Source: an uncultured Eubacteriales bacterium (lineage in GTDB: Bacteria > Bacillota > Clostridia > Oscillospirales > Oscillospiraceae). From it: 20,585 nucleotides of DNA. The position numbers and the translations under genes were made by a program. The stretch's first letter is position 1; every line of letters begins with the position of its first letter. The stretch is from contig USQL01000039.1 of the NCBI GenBank assembly GCA_900556935.1, positions 1 through 20,585 of the forward strand, read 5' to 3'. The notes beneath the pieces are model-generated. The model did no database searches, was not told the DNA's origin, and worked only from the letters and a program-made list of their open reading frames with translations. Below are positions 1-7,620 of this stretch, in pieces.

Positions 1-7
1 AAGGTGT

Positions 8-60
8 CCCCTCCACATCCGGCCTGCGGGCCACCTTCTCCAGCAGGAGAAGGCTTGGGG
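8..60. repeat. Intergenic double-hairpin repeat element
   Basis: Two adjacent hairpins are visible. A GGCC/GGCC palindrome lies at 21-32. A perfect 8-bp stem CCTTCTCC/GGAGAAGG with loop AGCA lies at 34-53. CCCC near the left end and GGGG at 57-60 could close the outer stem. Compact palindromes of this type are commonly dispersed between genes in gut Firmicutes. The element is non-coding in appearance, and it may extend left beyond the window. Whether it is repeated in this genome cannot be seen from here. Confidence 0.6.
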
Positions 61-251
61 TTTCCCCGTCAGGGTATACGTTCATCTATCTTACTCCGTC
101 CCGTCAGTTTTCGGGCGGCTGGTAGCCGATGGATTTATTGTTCGATAGCCACTGGCAATCGTAGAATTTTCATTCACTGCGCGACGCACCGCTCCTATGG
201 TTCACAAAATGTTTACTCATGCAATTGTCCCTTGGGCAACCGAAACCCCGC
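61..251. other. Unassigned intergenic stretch upstream of pcrA
   Basis: No convincing gene is present. A reading frame across this stretch has no ribosome binding site and an unlikely composition. One small hairpin, CGGCT/AGCCG with a 3-nt loop, lies at 116-128. I recognise no riboswitch or structured RNA here. Confidence 0.4.
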
Positions 252-280
252 TTGCATTTTTCGCCGGGCTGCGGTAAAAT
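252..280 (+). promoter_or_regulatory. Sigma-A type promoter for the pcrA operon
   Basis: TTGCAT (252-257) and TAAAAT (275-280) are separated by exactly 17 bp. Transcription would start near 287, giving a leader of about 30 nt before the chosen pcrA start. The position directly before a housekeeping operon supports the call; there is no experimental evidence. Confidence 0.65.
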
Positions 281-315
281 AGGAGCAAATTATCAAAGAA
301 ATGACAGGTGCTTCT

Positions 316-2703
316 ATGAACGATGAATTGGATTCCCGATTTTTAACCGCCCGGCGGAACTATATCGCCTCTCGCTTTGCTTTTCTCAACGACATGCAGC
401 GGGAGGCCGTGCTGACAACCGAGGGGCCGCTATTGCTGCTTGCCGGTGCGGGCAGCGGCAAGACCACGGTGCTCATTAACCGGATTGCCAATATTCTGCG
501 CTACGGCCGGGGCTCTGACGGATACGAAATCCCGGATTTTGTCCGGGACGAGGATGTGGCCTTCCTGGAAAACCTCCCCCAGGAGCCCACTCAGGAGGAG
601 TTGGACCGGGCCGATTGGCTCTGCGCCCTGGAGCCCGCCAACCCCTGGAACGTCATTGCCATCACCTTTACCAACAAGGCCGCGGGAGAGCTGAAGGACC
701 GGCTTTCCGCCATGCTGGGTGAGGGGGCTGAGGACGTGTGGGCCATGACCTTCCACTCCGCCTGCTGCCGCATTCTGCGCCGGTATATTGACCGCTGCGG
801 CTATACCTCCAGCTTCACCATCTACGATGCCGCGGACTCCGAGCGGCTTATGAAGGAGATTCTCCGGGACATGGGCTTGGATGACAAAACCTTCCCGCCC
901 CGGTATGTGCTGAGCATCATCAGCCGCCAGAAGGACAGGCTGATTTCCCCGGAGCAGATGGAGGAGGAAAGCCGCTCCGCCTCGGATTACCGCATCGTCC
1001 AGATTGCCAAGGCCTACGCCGTCTACCAGAAGCGGCTGAAGGACAACAACGCCCTGGACTTTGACGACATTCTCTTTGTCACCGTCAAGCTTTTGCAGCA
1101 GGAGGCCGATGTCCGGGAGTACTACCAGCGGAAGTTCCATTACGTGCTGGTGGACGAGTATCAGGATACCAACCACGTCCAGTATCTGCTCACGTCGCTT
1201 TTGGCGGGGGACCGGCGGAATATCTGCGTGGTTGGCGACGACGACCAGAGCATCTACCGCTTCCGGGGAGCCACCATCGAGAATATCCTGAGCTTTGAGG
1301 AGCAGTACCCCGGTGCCCGGGTCATCCGCCTGGAGCAGAACTACCGCTCCACCCAGTCCATTCTGGATGCGGCAAACGCCGTGATTGCCCACAACCAGGG
1401 CCGGAAGGGGAAGCACCTGTGGACCTCCAACGGCACCGGAGAGCCGATTCTCGTCTACGAGGCGGAAAACGAGGGGGCGGAGGGCAACTTTGTCGCCAGC
1501 CAGATTCTCTCCAAATCCAAGGGGAAAAACTTCAAGGACTACGCCATTCTCTACCGGACCAATGCCCAGTCCAACTCCATGGAATATGCCCTGAAGCGCA
1601 ACGGCATTCCCTACCGGGTGATTGGCGGCACCCGCTTCTTCGAGCGGGCGGAAATCAAGGATGTGCTGTCCTACCTGTGCGTCGTCAACAACCGGGCAGA
1701 CGACCTGCGTCTGGGCCGGATCATCAACAATCCCCCCAGAGGCCTGGGTGCCAAAACCATCGAAACCGTCCAGAAGCTTGCGCAGGCCGAGGGGAAGAGC
1801 GTCTACGATGTGGTCTGCGACCCCTATAACTACGGCCCCCTGGAAAAGCCCGCCCAGAAGCTTTTGCAGTTTTCCGCCCTGATTGAGGACCTGGCAGGGC
1901 TTTTGGAGGGCGGCATGAGCCTGCCGGAATTCTACGATGAGCTGCTGGTCCGCACCGGATACTTGGATATGCTCATGAGCAAACCCACGGAGGAGAATAA
2001 AACAAGGCTTGAAAACGTCAGGGAATTCAAGTCCAGCATTCAGTCCTATCTTGCAAACACCGACGAGCCTACGCTCTCCGGCTTTCTGGAGGAAATCTCC
2101 CTGTACACCGATTTGGAACAGTACAACGAGGGGGACGATGCCGTGGTCATGATGACCATTCACTCCGCCAAGGGCCTGGAATTCCCCCATGTGTTCCTGG
2201 TGGGCTTTGAGGACGGCCTGTTCCCCGGGATGCGGGCCATCGGCGACAAAGAGGAGATGGAGGAGGAGCGCCGCCTTTGCTATGTGGCCATCACCCGCGC
2301 CAAAAATTCCCTTACCATCAGCCACGCCCATCAGCGGATGATTTATGGCCGCACCTCCTCGGCGCTGCCCTCCCGGTTCCTGCAGGAGATTCCGGAAGTG
2401 TGCATTGTCAGGCGCGGCGGCTACCGGCCCCAGGTTCAGGAGGTCCGGCAGGACCGCTACGAAAAGCGGATTGCCCGGGGCAGCGGCTATCTGTCCTCCA
2501 CCATCCGGGCCCAGGCCGCCCCCGCGACTCCGATACCGGAATTTGCCAAGGGGGACATGGTCCTGCACGCCGCCTTTGGCAAGGGCATGGTCCTGAGTGT
2601 GGTGAAAATGGGCGGCGACGCGCTTTTAGAGGTGGCCTTTGACGACATCGGCACCAAAAAGCTCATGGCCAAGGCCGCCGGTGCCCATATGAAAAAGCTG
2701 TAA
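316..2703 (+). CDS. pcrA: ATP-dependent DNA helicase PcrA (UvrD/Rep family)
   Basis: Superfamily 1A 3'-5' helicase acting in the cytoplasm on replication and repair intermediates. All helicase motifs are visible: Q motif near residue 26, Walker A GAGSGKTT (44-51), motif Ia ITFTNKAA (116-123), Walker B DEYQD (280-284), VVGDDDQSIYRFRGA (motif III), LEQNYRST (IV), TIHSAKGLEF (V) and YVAITRAK (VI). The C-terminal end resembles the PcrA tail domain that binds RNA polymerase (FGKG motif). I chose ATG 316 (795 aa) because AGGTG at 305-309 is a weak but well-placed ribosome binding site; ATG 301 is in frame but has none. About 42 extra residues lie between Walker A and motif Ia compared with B. subtilis PcrA. 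It is first in an operon with yunB and ligA; pcrA-ligA pairing is typical of Firmicutes. Confidence 0.96.
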   Translation: MNDELDSRFLTARRNYIASRFAFLNDMQREAVLTTEGPLLLLAGAGSGKTTVLINRIANILRYGRGSDGYEIPDFVRDEDVAFLENLPQEPTQEELDRADWLCALEPANPWNVIAITFTNKAAGELKDRLSAMLGEGAEDVWAMTFHSACCRILRRYIDRCGYTSSFTIYDAADSERLMKEILRDMGLDDKTFPPRYVLSIISRQKDRLISPEQMEEESRSASDYRIVQIAKAYAVYQKRLKDNNALDFDDILFVTVKLLQQEADVREYYQRKFHYVLVDEYQDTNHVQYLLTSLLAGDRRNICVVGDDDQSIYRFRGATIENILSFEEQYPGARVIRLEQNYRSTQSILDAANAVIAHNQGRKGKHLWTSNGTGEPILVYEAENEGAEGNFVASQILSKSKGKNFKDYAILYRTNAQSNSMEYALKRNGIPYRVIGGTRFFERAEIKDVLSYLCVVNNRADDLRLGRIINNPPRGLGAKTIETVQKLAQAEGKSVYDVVCDPYNYGPLEKPAQKLLQFSALIEDLAGLLEGGMSLPEFYDELLVRTGYLDMLMSKPTEENKTRLENVREFKSSIQSYLANTDEPTLSGFLEEISLYTDLEQYNEGDDAVVMMTIHSAKGLEFPHVFLVGFEDGLFPGMRAIGDKEEMEEERRLCYVAITRAKNSLTISHAHQRMIYGRTSSALPSRFLQEIPEVCIVRRGGYRPQVQEVRQDRYEKRIARGSGYLSSTIRAQAAPATPIPEFAKGDMVLHAAFGKGMVLSVVKMGGDALLEVAFDDIGTKKLMAKAAGAHMKKL

Positions 2704-2754
2704 GTGTAAAAAGAGCTGTACGAAAAATTGTGCGCCCCGCGGTATTTTTTCCGC

Positions 2755-2781
2755 CCCCCTGCATAGGCTTTCCGGAGGGGG
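2755..2781 (+). promoter_or_regulatory. Hairpin that would cover the yunB ribosome binding site
   Basis: CCCCCT (2755-2760) is the exact complement of AGGGGG (2776-2781), with a 15-nt loop. The right arm contains most of the yunB Shine-Dalgarno sequence GGAGGGGG (2774-2781). If it forms in the pcrA-yunB-ligA transcript, it would limit translation of yunB. The complementarity is visible; its function is inferred. Confidence 0.4.
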
Positions 2782-2789
2782 TGGGGCTG

Positions 2790-3461
2790 TTGCGCCGATT
2801 TTTGGTCCGTCTGTGCTTTTGGCTTCTGCTTTTGTCGGCGGCGGCACTGGGACTGTTTCTCCTGTTCCGCGCCCGATACCGGCCCATTCTGCGGGAGCTT
2901 GCCCAGACCCAGATCAAAAACTGCACATCCGACCTGGCAAACGATGCTCTGACCGCCCAGCTGGCCCGGGACAGCGTGGCCTACGACCGGATTGTCTACT
3001 TTGAAAAGGATTTAAACGGCAGAATCACTGCCATGAAGACCAACATTCTGGAAGTCAACCGCATGAAGACGGAGCTTCTGAGCCTCATCAACCAGGAGAT
3101 TCTGTCCCTGGATACTTCCAGAATCGGCATTCCCATTGGGAGCCTGCTGCTTCCGGAGTTTTTTGCCGGAAAAGGCTTTTCCATTCCGGTCCACGTGCTG
3201 GCAGTTCGGAATTCCGATGCCAGCTTTGAAAGCCGGTTTCAGCAGGCGGGCATCAACCAGACCCTGCACCGTTTGGTCATGGAAATTAGCGTGGATGTGA
3301 GCATCCTGGTCCTGGGGCAGACGGAGAGCTTTTCCGTCTCCAGCCAGGTGGTGGTGGCGGAGACCGTCATCGTCGGGGAAGTGCCCGATACGTTTTTGAA
3401 TACAGGAGGTCAATATGGAACCGAAAGAGAGAATCGCGGAGCTGACCCGGCTCCTGAATGA
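2790..3461 (+). CDS. yunB: Sporulation protein YunB family
   Basis: Membrane-anchored protein of the YunB family, a sigma-E-controlled sporulation protein in B. subtilis whose biochemical role is unknown. One hydrophobic segment (about residues 7-26) is followed by an extracytoplasmic-looking domain. The middle has the family pattern of an N-rich linker (MKTNILEVNRMKTELLS), a GIPIGSLL stretch and a beta-rich C-terminus ending with VVVAETVIVGEVP. I chose TTG 2790 (223 aa) because GGAGGGGG lies 8 nt upstream; GTG 2781 abuts the site and ATG 2730 lacks one. The 3' end overlaps ligA by 47 bp in another frame. A sporulation gene between pcrA and ligA suggests extra control, perhaps by the upstream hairpin. 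Confidence 0.85.
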   Translation: MRRFLVRLCFWLLLLSAAALGLFLLFRARYRPILRELAQTQIKNCTSDLANDALTAQLARDSVAYDRIVYFEKDLNGRITAMKTNILEVNRMKTELLSLINQEILSLDTSRIGIPIGSLLLPEFFAGKGFSIPVHVLAVRNSDASFESRFQQAGINQTLHRLVMEISVDVSILVLGQTESFSVSSQVVVAETVIVGEVPDTFLNTGGQYGTERENRGADPAPE

Positions 3462-5388
3462 GGCGGGCTACCGGTACTATGTACTGGACGACCCTACCAT
3501 GCCCGATTTTGAATACGACCGGCTTCTGCGGGAGCTGGAGGATTTGGAAAAGGCCAATCCTTCCCTGGTACTTCCCGATTCTCCCACCCGCCGGGTGGGG
3601 GGGCAGGCGGTGAACACCTTTGGGGAGATTACCCACGCCGTACCCCTTATGAGCCTGCAGGATGTATTCAGCATGGAGGAGCTGTCGGATTTTCTGGTCC
3701 GCACCCGGGAGAGCGTCCCCGATGCCTCCTTTTCCGTGGAGCCCAAAATCGACGGTCTGTCGGTGGCCCTGGAATATGTGGACGGCCAATTCGTCCGTGG
3801 AGCCACCCGGGGTGACGGCGTGGTAGGGGAGGACGTGACGGAAAACCTCAAAACCATCCGCTCCATTCCCATGGCCTTGGAAAACGCCCCCGCCAGGCTC
3901 ATTGTCCGTGGCGAGGTGTTCATGCCCAAGAAGACCTTCCACGCCCTGAATGACGCGTTGGAGGAAAACGGGGAGAAGACCTTTGCCAACCCCAGAAACG
4001 CCGCCGCCGGCTCTCTTCGCCAGAAGGACCCCAAAATAACCGCCCGGCGAAAGCTGGATATCCTGGTATTCAACGTGCAGCTGGCGGAAGGGAAGACCTT
4101 CCAAAGCCACGTGGAAACCCTGGAATACCTGAAAAAACTGCGCTTTAAGGTCATTCCCTACAAGCACCTTTCCGATTCCCAGGCCATTCAGGCAGAGGTA
4201 ACCCGCATCAACGAGGAGCGGGAGAAGCTCACCTGCGACATTGACGGTGCCGTTATTAAGCTGGATAGTCTTGCCGCCCGGGAGACCCTGGGCGCTACCG
4301 CCAAGTTCCCCCGGTGGGCCGTGGCTTACAAGTACCCCCCGGAAGAAAAGCTGACGGTGGTAGAGGATATTCTCATTCAGGTTGGCCGTACCGGTGTCCT
4401 GACCCCCAAGGCCGTGGTAGCCCCCGTTCGTCTGGCGGGCACCACCGTAACAAACGCCACCCTGCACAATCAGGACTTTATTTCCCGCCTGGACATCCGC
4501 ATTGGCGACACGGTGCGCATTCGCAAGGCCGGGGAGATCATCCCGGAAATTCTGGAGGTAGACCTCTCTCGCCGCCCCGAAGGGGCGAAGGCCTATTTCC
4601 TTCCAAAAACCTGCCCCGTCTGCGGTGCCCCTGTGGAACGGGATGAGGACGGTGCCTTCCTGCGCTGTACCGGTGCGGAGTGCCCCGCCCAGCTCAGCCG
4701 GAACATCGCCCATTTTGTCAGTCGGGATGCCATGGACATTGAGGGCCTGGGCAGCGCCATTGTGGATAGCCTCATTGCCCGCGGTGCCATCCATTCCCCG
4801 GCGGATATCTATTATCTGACCCTGGAGGAGCTGTCCGGCCTCTGGAAATCCGGCACCAAGGCCGCCCAGAAGCTGCTGAACGCCATTGCCGAAAGCAAGC
4901 ACCAGGATGTCTCTCGGCTGATTTTTGCCCTGGGCATCCGCCAGGTAGGGGCCAAAACCGGAAAGATCCTTGCCTCCACCTTTGGATCTCTGGAGAAACT
5001 CATGGATGCCTCCGTGGAAACCCTGACGGAAGTGCCGGATATCGGTGCCGTCACCGCCCAAAGCATCTGCGATTGGTTCGCCCAGCCCCAGTCACAGCAC
5101 CTTGTTCAGCGTCTGCGGGAGGCGGGCGTGAACTTTGAAAGCACCCGCACTGTAACGGACACCCGCTTTATGGGCAAGACCATTGTCCTCACCGGCACAC
5201 TCAGCCGCTTCACCCGGGAGGAGGCCACGGAGAAAATCGAGCTTTTCGGCGGCAAAGCCGCCTCCTCCGTCTCCAAAAAGACCAGCTTCGTGGTTGCGGG
5301 CGAAAACGCCGGCTCCAAGGAGCGCAAGGCAAGAGACTTGGGCATCCCGGTGCTGACAGAGGATGAATTTTGGGAGATGCTTTCGTAA
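3415..5388 (+). CDS. ligA: NAD-dependent DNA ligase LigA
   Basis: Seals nicks in DNA using NAD+, essential for Okazaki fragment joining. The 657-aa length is normal for the family. Domain Ia carries the NMN-binding YYVLDDP region (about 21-27). The adenylation site is KIDG with Lys111. The OB fold follows, then a four-Cys zinc finger (C400, C403, C418, C423), helix-hairpin-helix repeats, and a C-terminal BRCT domain from about residue 578. The start ATG has AGGAGG directly upstream. The gene begins inside the 3' end of yunB and is followed by a fold-back repeat that may end the transcript. Confidence 0.97.
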   Translation: MEPKERIAELTRLLNEAGYRYYVLDDPTMPDFEYDRLLRELEDLEKANPSLVLPDSPTRRVGGQAVNTFGEITHAVPLMSLQDVFSMEELSDFLVRTRESVPDASFSVEPKIDGLSVALEYVDGQFVRGATRGDGVVGEDVTENLKTIRSIPMALENAPARLIVRGEVFMPKKTFHALNDALEENGEKTFANPRNAAAGSLRQKDPKITARRKLDILVFNVQLAEGKTFQSHVETLEYLKKLRFKVIPYKHLSDSQAIQAEVTRINEEREKLTCDIDGAVIKLDSLAARETLGATAKFPRWAVAYKYPPEEKLTVVEDILIQVGRTGVLTPKAVVAPVRLAGTTVTNATLHNQDFISRLDIRIGDTVRIRKAGEIIPEILEVDLSRRPEGAKAYFLPKTCPVCGAPVERDEDGAFLRCTGAECPAQLSRNIAHFVSRDAMDIEGLGSAIVDSLIARGAIHSPADIYYLTLEELSGLWKSGTKAAQKLLNAIAESKHQDVSRLIFALGIRQVGAKTGKILASTFGSLEKLMDASVETLTEVPDIGAVTAQSICDWFAQPQSQHLVQRLREAGVNFESTRTVTDTRFMGKTIVLTGTLSRFTREEATEKIELFGGKAASSVSKKTSFVVAGENAGSKERKARDLGIPVLTEDEFWEMLS

Positions 5389-5415
5389 CAAAAGGCTCCT
5401 TTGCCTGATAAAAAT

Positions 5416-5505
5416 GCAGGGGGCTGTTAGAAAAGCATGTCGCTGCGAACCAGTGACCGATGTCACTGGTTCGCAATGACAGGTTGTTTTCTAACAGTCC
5501 CCTGC
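5416..5505. repeat. Near-perfect 90-bp fold-back repeat (MITE-like) between convergent genes
   Basis: The outer arms 5416-5434 and 5487-5505 are inverted copies matching at 18 of 19 positions (GCAGGGGGCTGTTAGAAAA on the left). The inner arms contain GCGAACCAGTGA and its exact complement TCACTGGTTCGC around the loop CCGATG. The whole element folds into one long hairpin. It carries no gene and lies between the ends of ligA (plus) and the GNAT gene (minus). TTTTTT follows at 5511, so it could also act as a terminator for ligA. No clear target duplication was seen. Confidence 0.75.
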
Positions 5506-5526
5506 GAGTCTTTTTTGAACTCAGAA

Positions 5527-6072
5527 TTACAGCTCCAGCCGCATTTCAACAAGCGTCTGGTAACCGGAGAACCGGGAAAGGAAGCCTTTGGGGTTCCTGC
5601 CGAACTCCACAAAGCCAAGTTTATGATACATAGACACGGCACGTTCGTTGTCCGCTACGACGCTGAGCTCCAGCTGGGTGTAGTGGACCAGCTTTGCGCA
5701 TGCAATGACTACTTCCATCAAAACCTTTCCAATACCCAGGCCCCAGAAAGCTTTGTCAACGCTGATGCCAAATTCCGCCCGATGGCGGACCTTGTATCTG
5801 CCGCCTATGGCGTTGAGGCCCAGACAGCCGCAGAGCGTACCGTCAATTTCCGCCAGAAGCATGATTTCACGGTCGCTTTCCAGCATCCCCTTCAGGTATT
5901 CCGCTTCCTGCTCCGGGGTGAACCGGCGCTCATCCGGGTAGGCCAGCAGATAATCCGTCTGACTGTGGGTCAGAACGATCAGGTCGAGAAGGGCCTGGGC
6001 ATCCGCAGGCTCCGCATTCCGGATACGCAGAGTGCGGCCGTCCTGCAAAGGAAGTGTTTTCTCAAATCGCAT
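5527..6072 (-). CDS. GNAT family N-acetyltransferase
   Basis: A 181-aa GCN5-related acetyltransferase that would move an acetyl group from acetyl-CoA to an unknown amine. The acetyl-CoA-binding motif A is visible at about 102-118, with the pyrophosphate loop WGLGIGKVL. The C-terminal part (ERAVSMYHKLGF) matches the usual motif B. The overall type resembles the RimJ/RimL/SpeG-like group, but the substrate cannot be told. AAAGGAG lies 9 nt before the start and overlaps the stop region of the upstream small gene, so the two are probably co-transcribed. It is the last gene of the minus-strand operon. Confidence 0.88.
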   Translation of the reverse strand: MRFEKTLPLQDGRTLRIRNAEPADAQALLDLIVLTHSQTDYLLAYPDERRFTPEQEAEYLKGMLESDREIMLLAEIDGTLCGCLGLNAIGGRYKVRHRAEFGISVDKAFWGLGIGKVLMEVVIACAKLVHYTQLELSVVADNERAVSMYHKLGFVEFGRNPKGFLSRFSGYQTLVEMRLEL

Positions 6073-6086
6073 GGTTTCAATCTCCT

Positions 6087-6296
6087 TTACAGGGAAAAAT
6101 CGTCCTCGTTGTACCGGCTGAAATCCATGGCCTTAGGTTTGGCGGGGATGCGTTTGAAGGGGTCGTATTGGAACCGGCGGCAGAAGCTGTCCGGAGTGCG
6201 GACCCCCTTTTTGACGCACAAAATCTGATCGTCGCACAGGGCCACCCCGTGGGCGCAATAGGCGCAGGCCCTGTCTATTTTTTTACGGAAAAGCAT
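6087..6296 (-). CDS. Small Cys-rich protein, possible zinc-ribbon-like domain (69 aa)
   Basis: A 69-residue protein with five cysteines (11, 14, 21, 27, 39), including CAYC at 11-14, so it may bind a metal. The second half is basic (FQYDPFKRIPAKP) and the tail acidic. I recall similar short uncharacterised proteins in Clostridia, but know no function. The start is fixed by GGAGGAAACC just before the ATG. A longer frame beginning at 6536 is only a read-through of the ylbJ-like gene in another frame. It overlaps the end of that gene by 22 bp, pointing to coupled translation, and the GNAT gene follows 14 bp later. Confidence 0.72.
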   Translation of the reverse strand: MLFRKKIDRACAYCAHGVALCDDQILCVKKGVRTPDSFCRRFQYDPFKRIPAKPKAMDFSRYNEDDFSL

Positions 6297-7267
6297 GGTT
6301 TCCTCCCAGTATCCTTTTTGTAAGTAGTATACACCCGATTTCTGAAAAAAGCTACCGTTTTCCGGGACTTTTTCAAAAGAATCGCTCCCAGCAGCAGCCC
6401 CACGCCCAGAATCCACGCTTTTTCCAGGACCATCCAGCCCAGCGTCAGGGCGGTCAGCGTCTGGATGAGCTTCCCCAGCCAGTAGAATCTGAGGGAAAGA
6501 CCCCTTGTCACCTGGCCTGTCTGCAAGCCCACGCACAGCCCCCCGCAGCTAACCATCCCCGCCGCCAGCAGAAATCGGGTCTTCTCCGAAGGAACGCTTG
6601 CCAGCGCGCAGCAGCCGTTGGTCAGCTCTACCAGCCCCTGGACCGCCACCAGGGCCGTCCCATCCAGCGGCAGGTATGTCCGCAAAAAGCACAGCCCCAC
6701 CCGAAACAGAATCACCAGCACGCAGATTTTTCCCATGGCCGCCCCGGCAGCGCCCAGCGCGTCCCCGCCGCTTCCCCCGGAGACCTTTACGGTTCCCCGA
6801 CAGGAAGGCAGCACCCAGGCCGCCGCCACGGCCCCTGCAATGACCAGCGCCCACAACCCCCAGGCAGCCAGGGGCGAGCGGAACTGATGCCCCACGATTC
6901 CAAATAAAAAGGCGGGCCCCGGGTTGCCGCAAAAGCCCAAAAGGCGCTGGGCATCCTCCTGGGAGGTCTGCCCCCGCTCCATAGCCCGCCCAACGCAGGC
7001 AGCCCCGGCGGGATAGCCTCCCAAAAGCGCCGGAATCAGCAGCGCCTCCGCCCCCTCCGGCAGCCGGAACAGCCTTCCCAAAAGCCCCAAAGCCCGGCTT
7101 TTTCGCCCCCAAAGCCTGTCCGTTAAACACATGGACAGGCATAAAAAGGGCAGCAGGGAGGGGATCACCGCCGTCAGGCAAAGCTCAACGCCCTCCATAG
7201 CCCCCTGCATCGCCGTCCGGCTGTCCAGTATCAGCCCCAGCATTCCCAGGCCCAAAACGAACCCCAT
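6275..7267 (-). CDS. ylbJ: YlbJ-like sporulation integral membrane protein (nucleoside-recognition/Gate family)
   Basis: A 330-aa polytopic membrane protein with several hydrophobic segments. It resembles YlbJ, a sigma-E sporulation membrane protein of B. subtilis (about 400 aa there, so this one is shorter). Family-like signatures are an early VIPSLLPFLCLS stretch (34-45), GGYPAGA (83-89) and CGNPGPAFLFGIVG (113-126), where YlbJ proteins have a similar small-residue loop. The molecular substrate is unknown. GAGGTG lies 8 nt before the start. It is divergent from yqfC-yqfD, also sporulation genes, and the short intergenic region has sigma-E-like boxes on both strands. It could be another member of the same membrane family. 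Confidence 0.75.
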   Translation of the reverse strand: MGFVLGLGMLGLILDSRTAMQGAMEGVELCLTAVIPSLLPFLCLSMCLTDRLWGRKSRALGLLGRLFRLPEGAEALLIPALLGGYPAGAACVGRAMERGQTSQEDAQRLLGFCGNPGPAFLFGIVGHQFRSPLAAWGLWALVIAGAVAAAWVLPSCRGTVKVSGGSGGDALGAAGAAMGKICVLVILFRVGLCFLRTYLPLDGTALVAVQGLVELTNGCCALASVPSEKTRFLLAAGMVSCGGLCVGLQTGQVTRGLSLRFYWLGKLIQTLTALTLGWMVLEKAWILGVGLLLGAILLKKSRKTVAFFRNRVYTTYKKDTGRKPCFSVKK

Positions 7268-7283
7268 CCGCCATCACCTCGGA

Positions 7284-7323
7284 AGAATCTATGCAAGTTC
7301 CCGAAACGCCATACATAGATTCT
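7284..7323. promoter_or_regulatory. Divergent sporulation control region with perfect 10-bp inverted repeat
   Basis: AGAATCTATG (7284-7293) and CATAGATTCT (7314-7323) are exact inverted copies separated by 20 bp. On the plus strand, CATACATA (7310-7317) closely fits the sigma-E -10 consensus CATACANT. On the minus strand, CATAGATT (7293 to 7286) also fits. The -35 boxes at the expected distance are weak on both strands. Both flanking genes belong to sporulation families, so two back-to-back sigma-E promoters are likely. An operator is an alternative. Confidence 0.5.
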
Positions 7324-7341
7324 CCCAAGGAGGTGGCCGCC

Positions 7342-7620
7342 GTGAAGCATCGAGAAGCCCTTTTGTCCTGGCTGGCAGGGGATTTGCCGGGGGAGGTTCT
7401 GCCGGGGCAGAGCCTTTTGGAGCTGACAGGGGACCGCCAGATTCTGATTGAAAACCACCGGGGTGTCACCGCCTACAGCCGGGAGCACATCGGTGTTCTG
7501 GTTTCCTTTGGAGAGGTGGTCATCTCGGGGCAGTGTCTGGAGCTGGCCCGGATGACCCAGGGGCAGCTGGTCATTACAGGCACGGTCCAATCCATCTCGC
7601 TTTGCAGGAGGTGCCTATGA
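7342..7620 (+). CDS. yqfC: Sporulation protein YqfC family
   Basis: A small protein of the YqfC family, sigma-E controlled in B. subtilis and of unknown biochemical role. GTG 7342 gives 92 aa, close to the B. subtilis protein (93 aa), and AAGGAGGTGG lies 8 nt upstream. An in-frame ATG at 7291 lies inside the promoter palindrome and is unlikely. Family features are the ELTGDRQILIENHRGV stretch followed by VSFGEVVISG and QLVITGTV, predicted as beta-rich. The stop codon overlaps the start of yqfD (ATGA), the usual partner gene. Confidence 0.88.
   Translation: MKHREALLSWLAGDLPGEVLPGQSLLELTGDRQILIENHRGVTAYSREHIGVLVSFGEVVISGQCLELARMTQGQLVITGTVQSISLCRRCL

Noticed and set aside
4..282. Short plus-strand open frame before pcrA
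   Set aside because: It crosses a hairpin repeat and the promoter, has no ribosome binding site and no protein-like features.
430..2568. Long minus-strand open frame of 712 codons opposite pcrA
   Set aside because: It is a shadow of a GC-rich gene: low-complexity Gly/Val/Leu-rich product, no ribosome binding site, no family resemblance.
3367..5061. Long minus-strand open frame opposite ligA
   Set aside because: Same reason; ligA on the plus strand is complete with all catalytic motifs.
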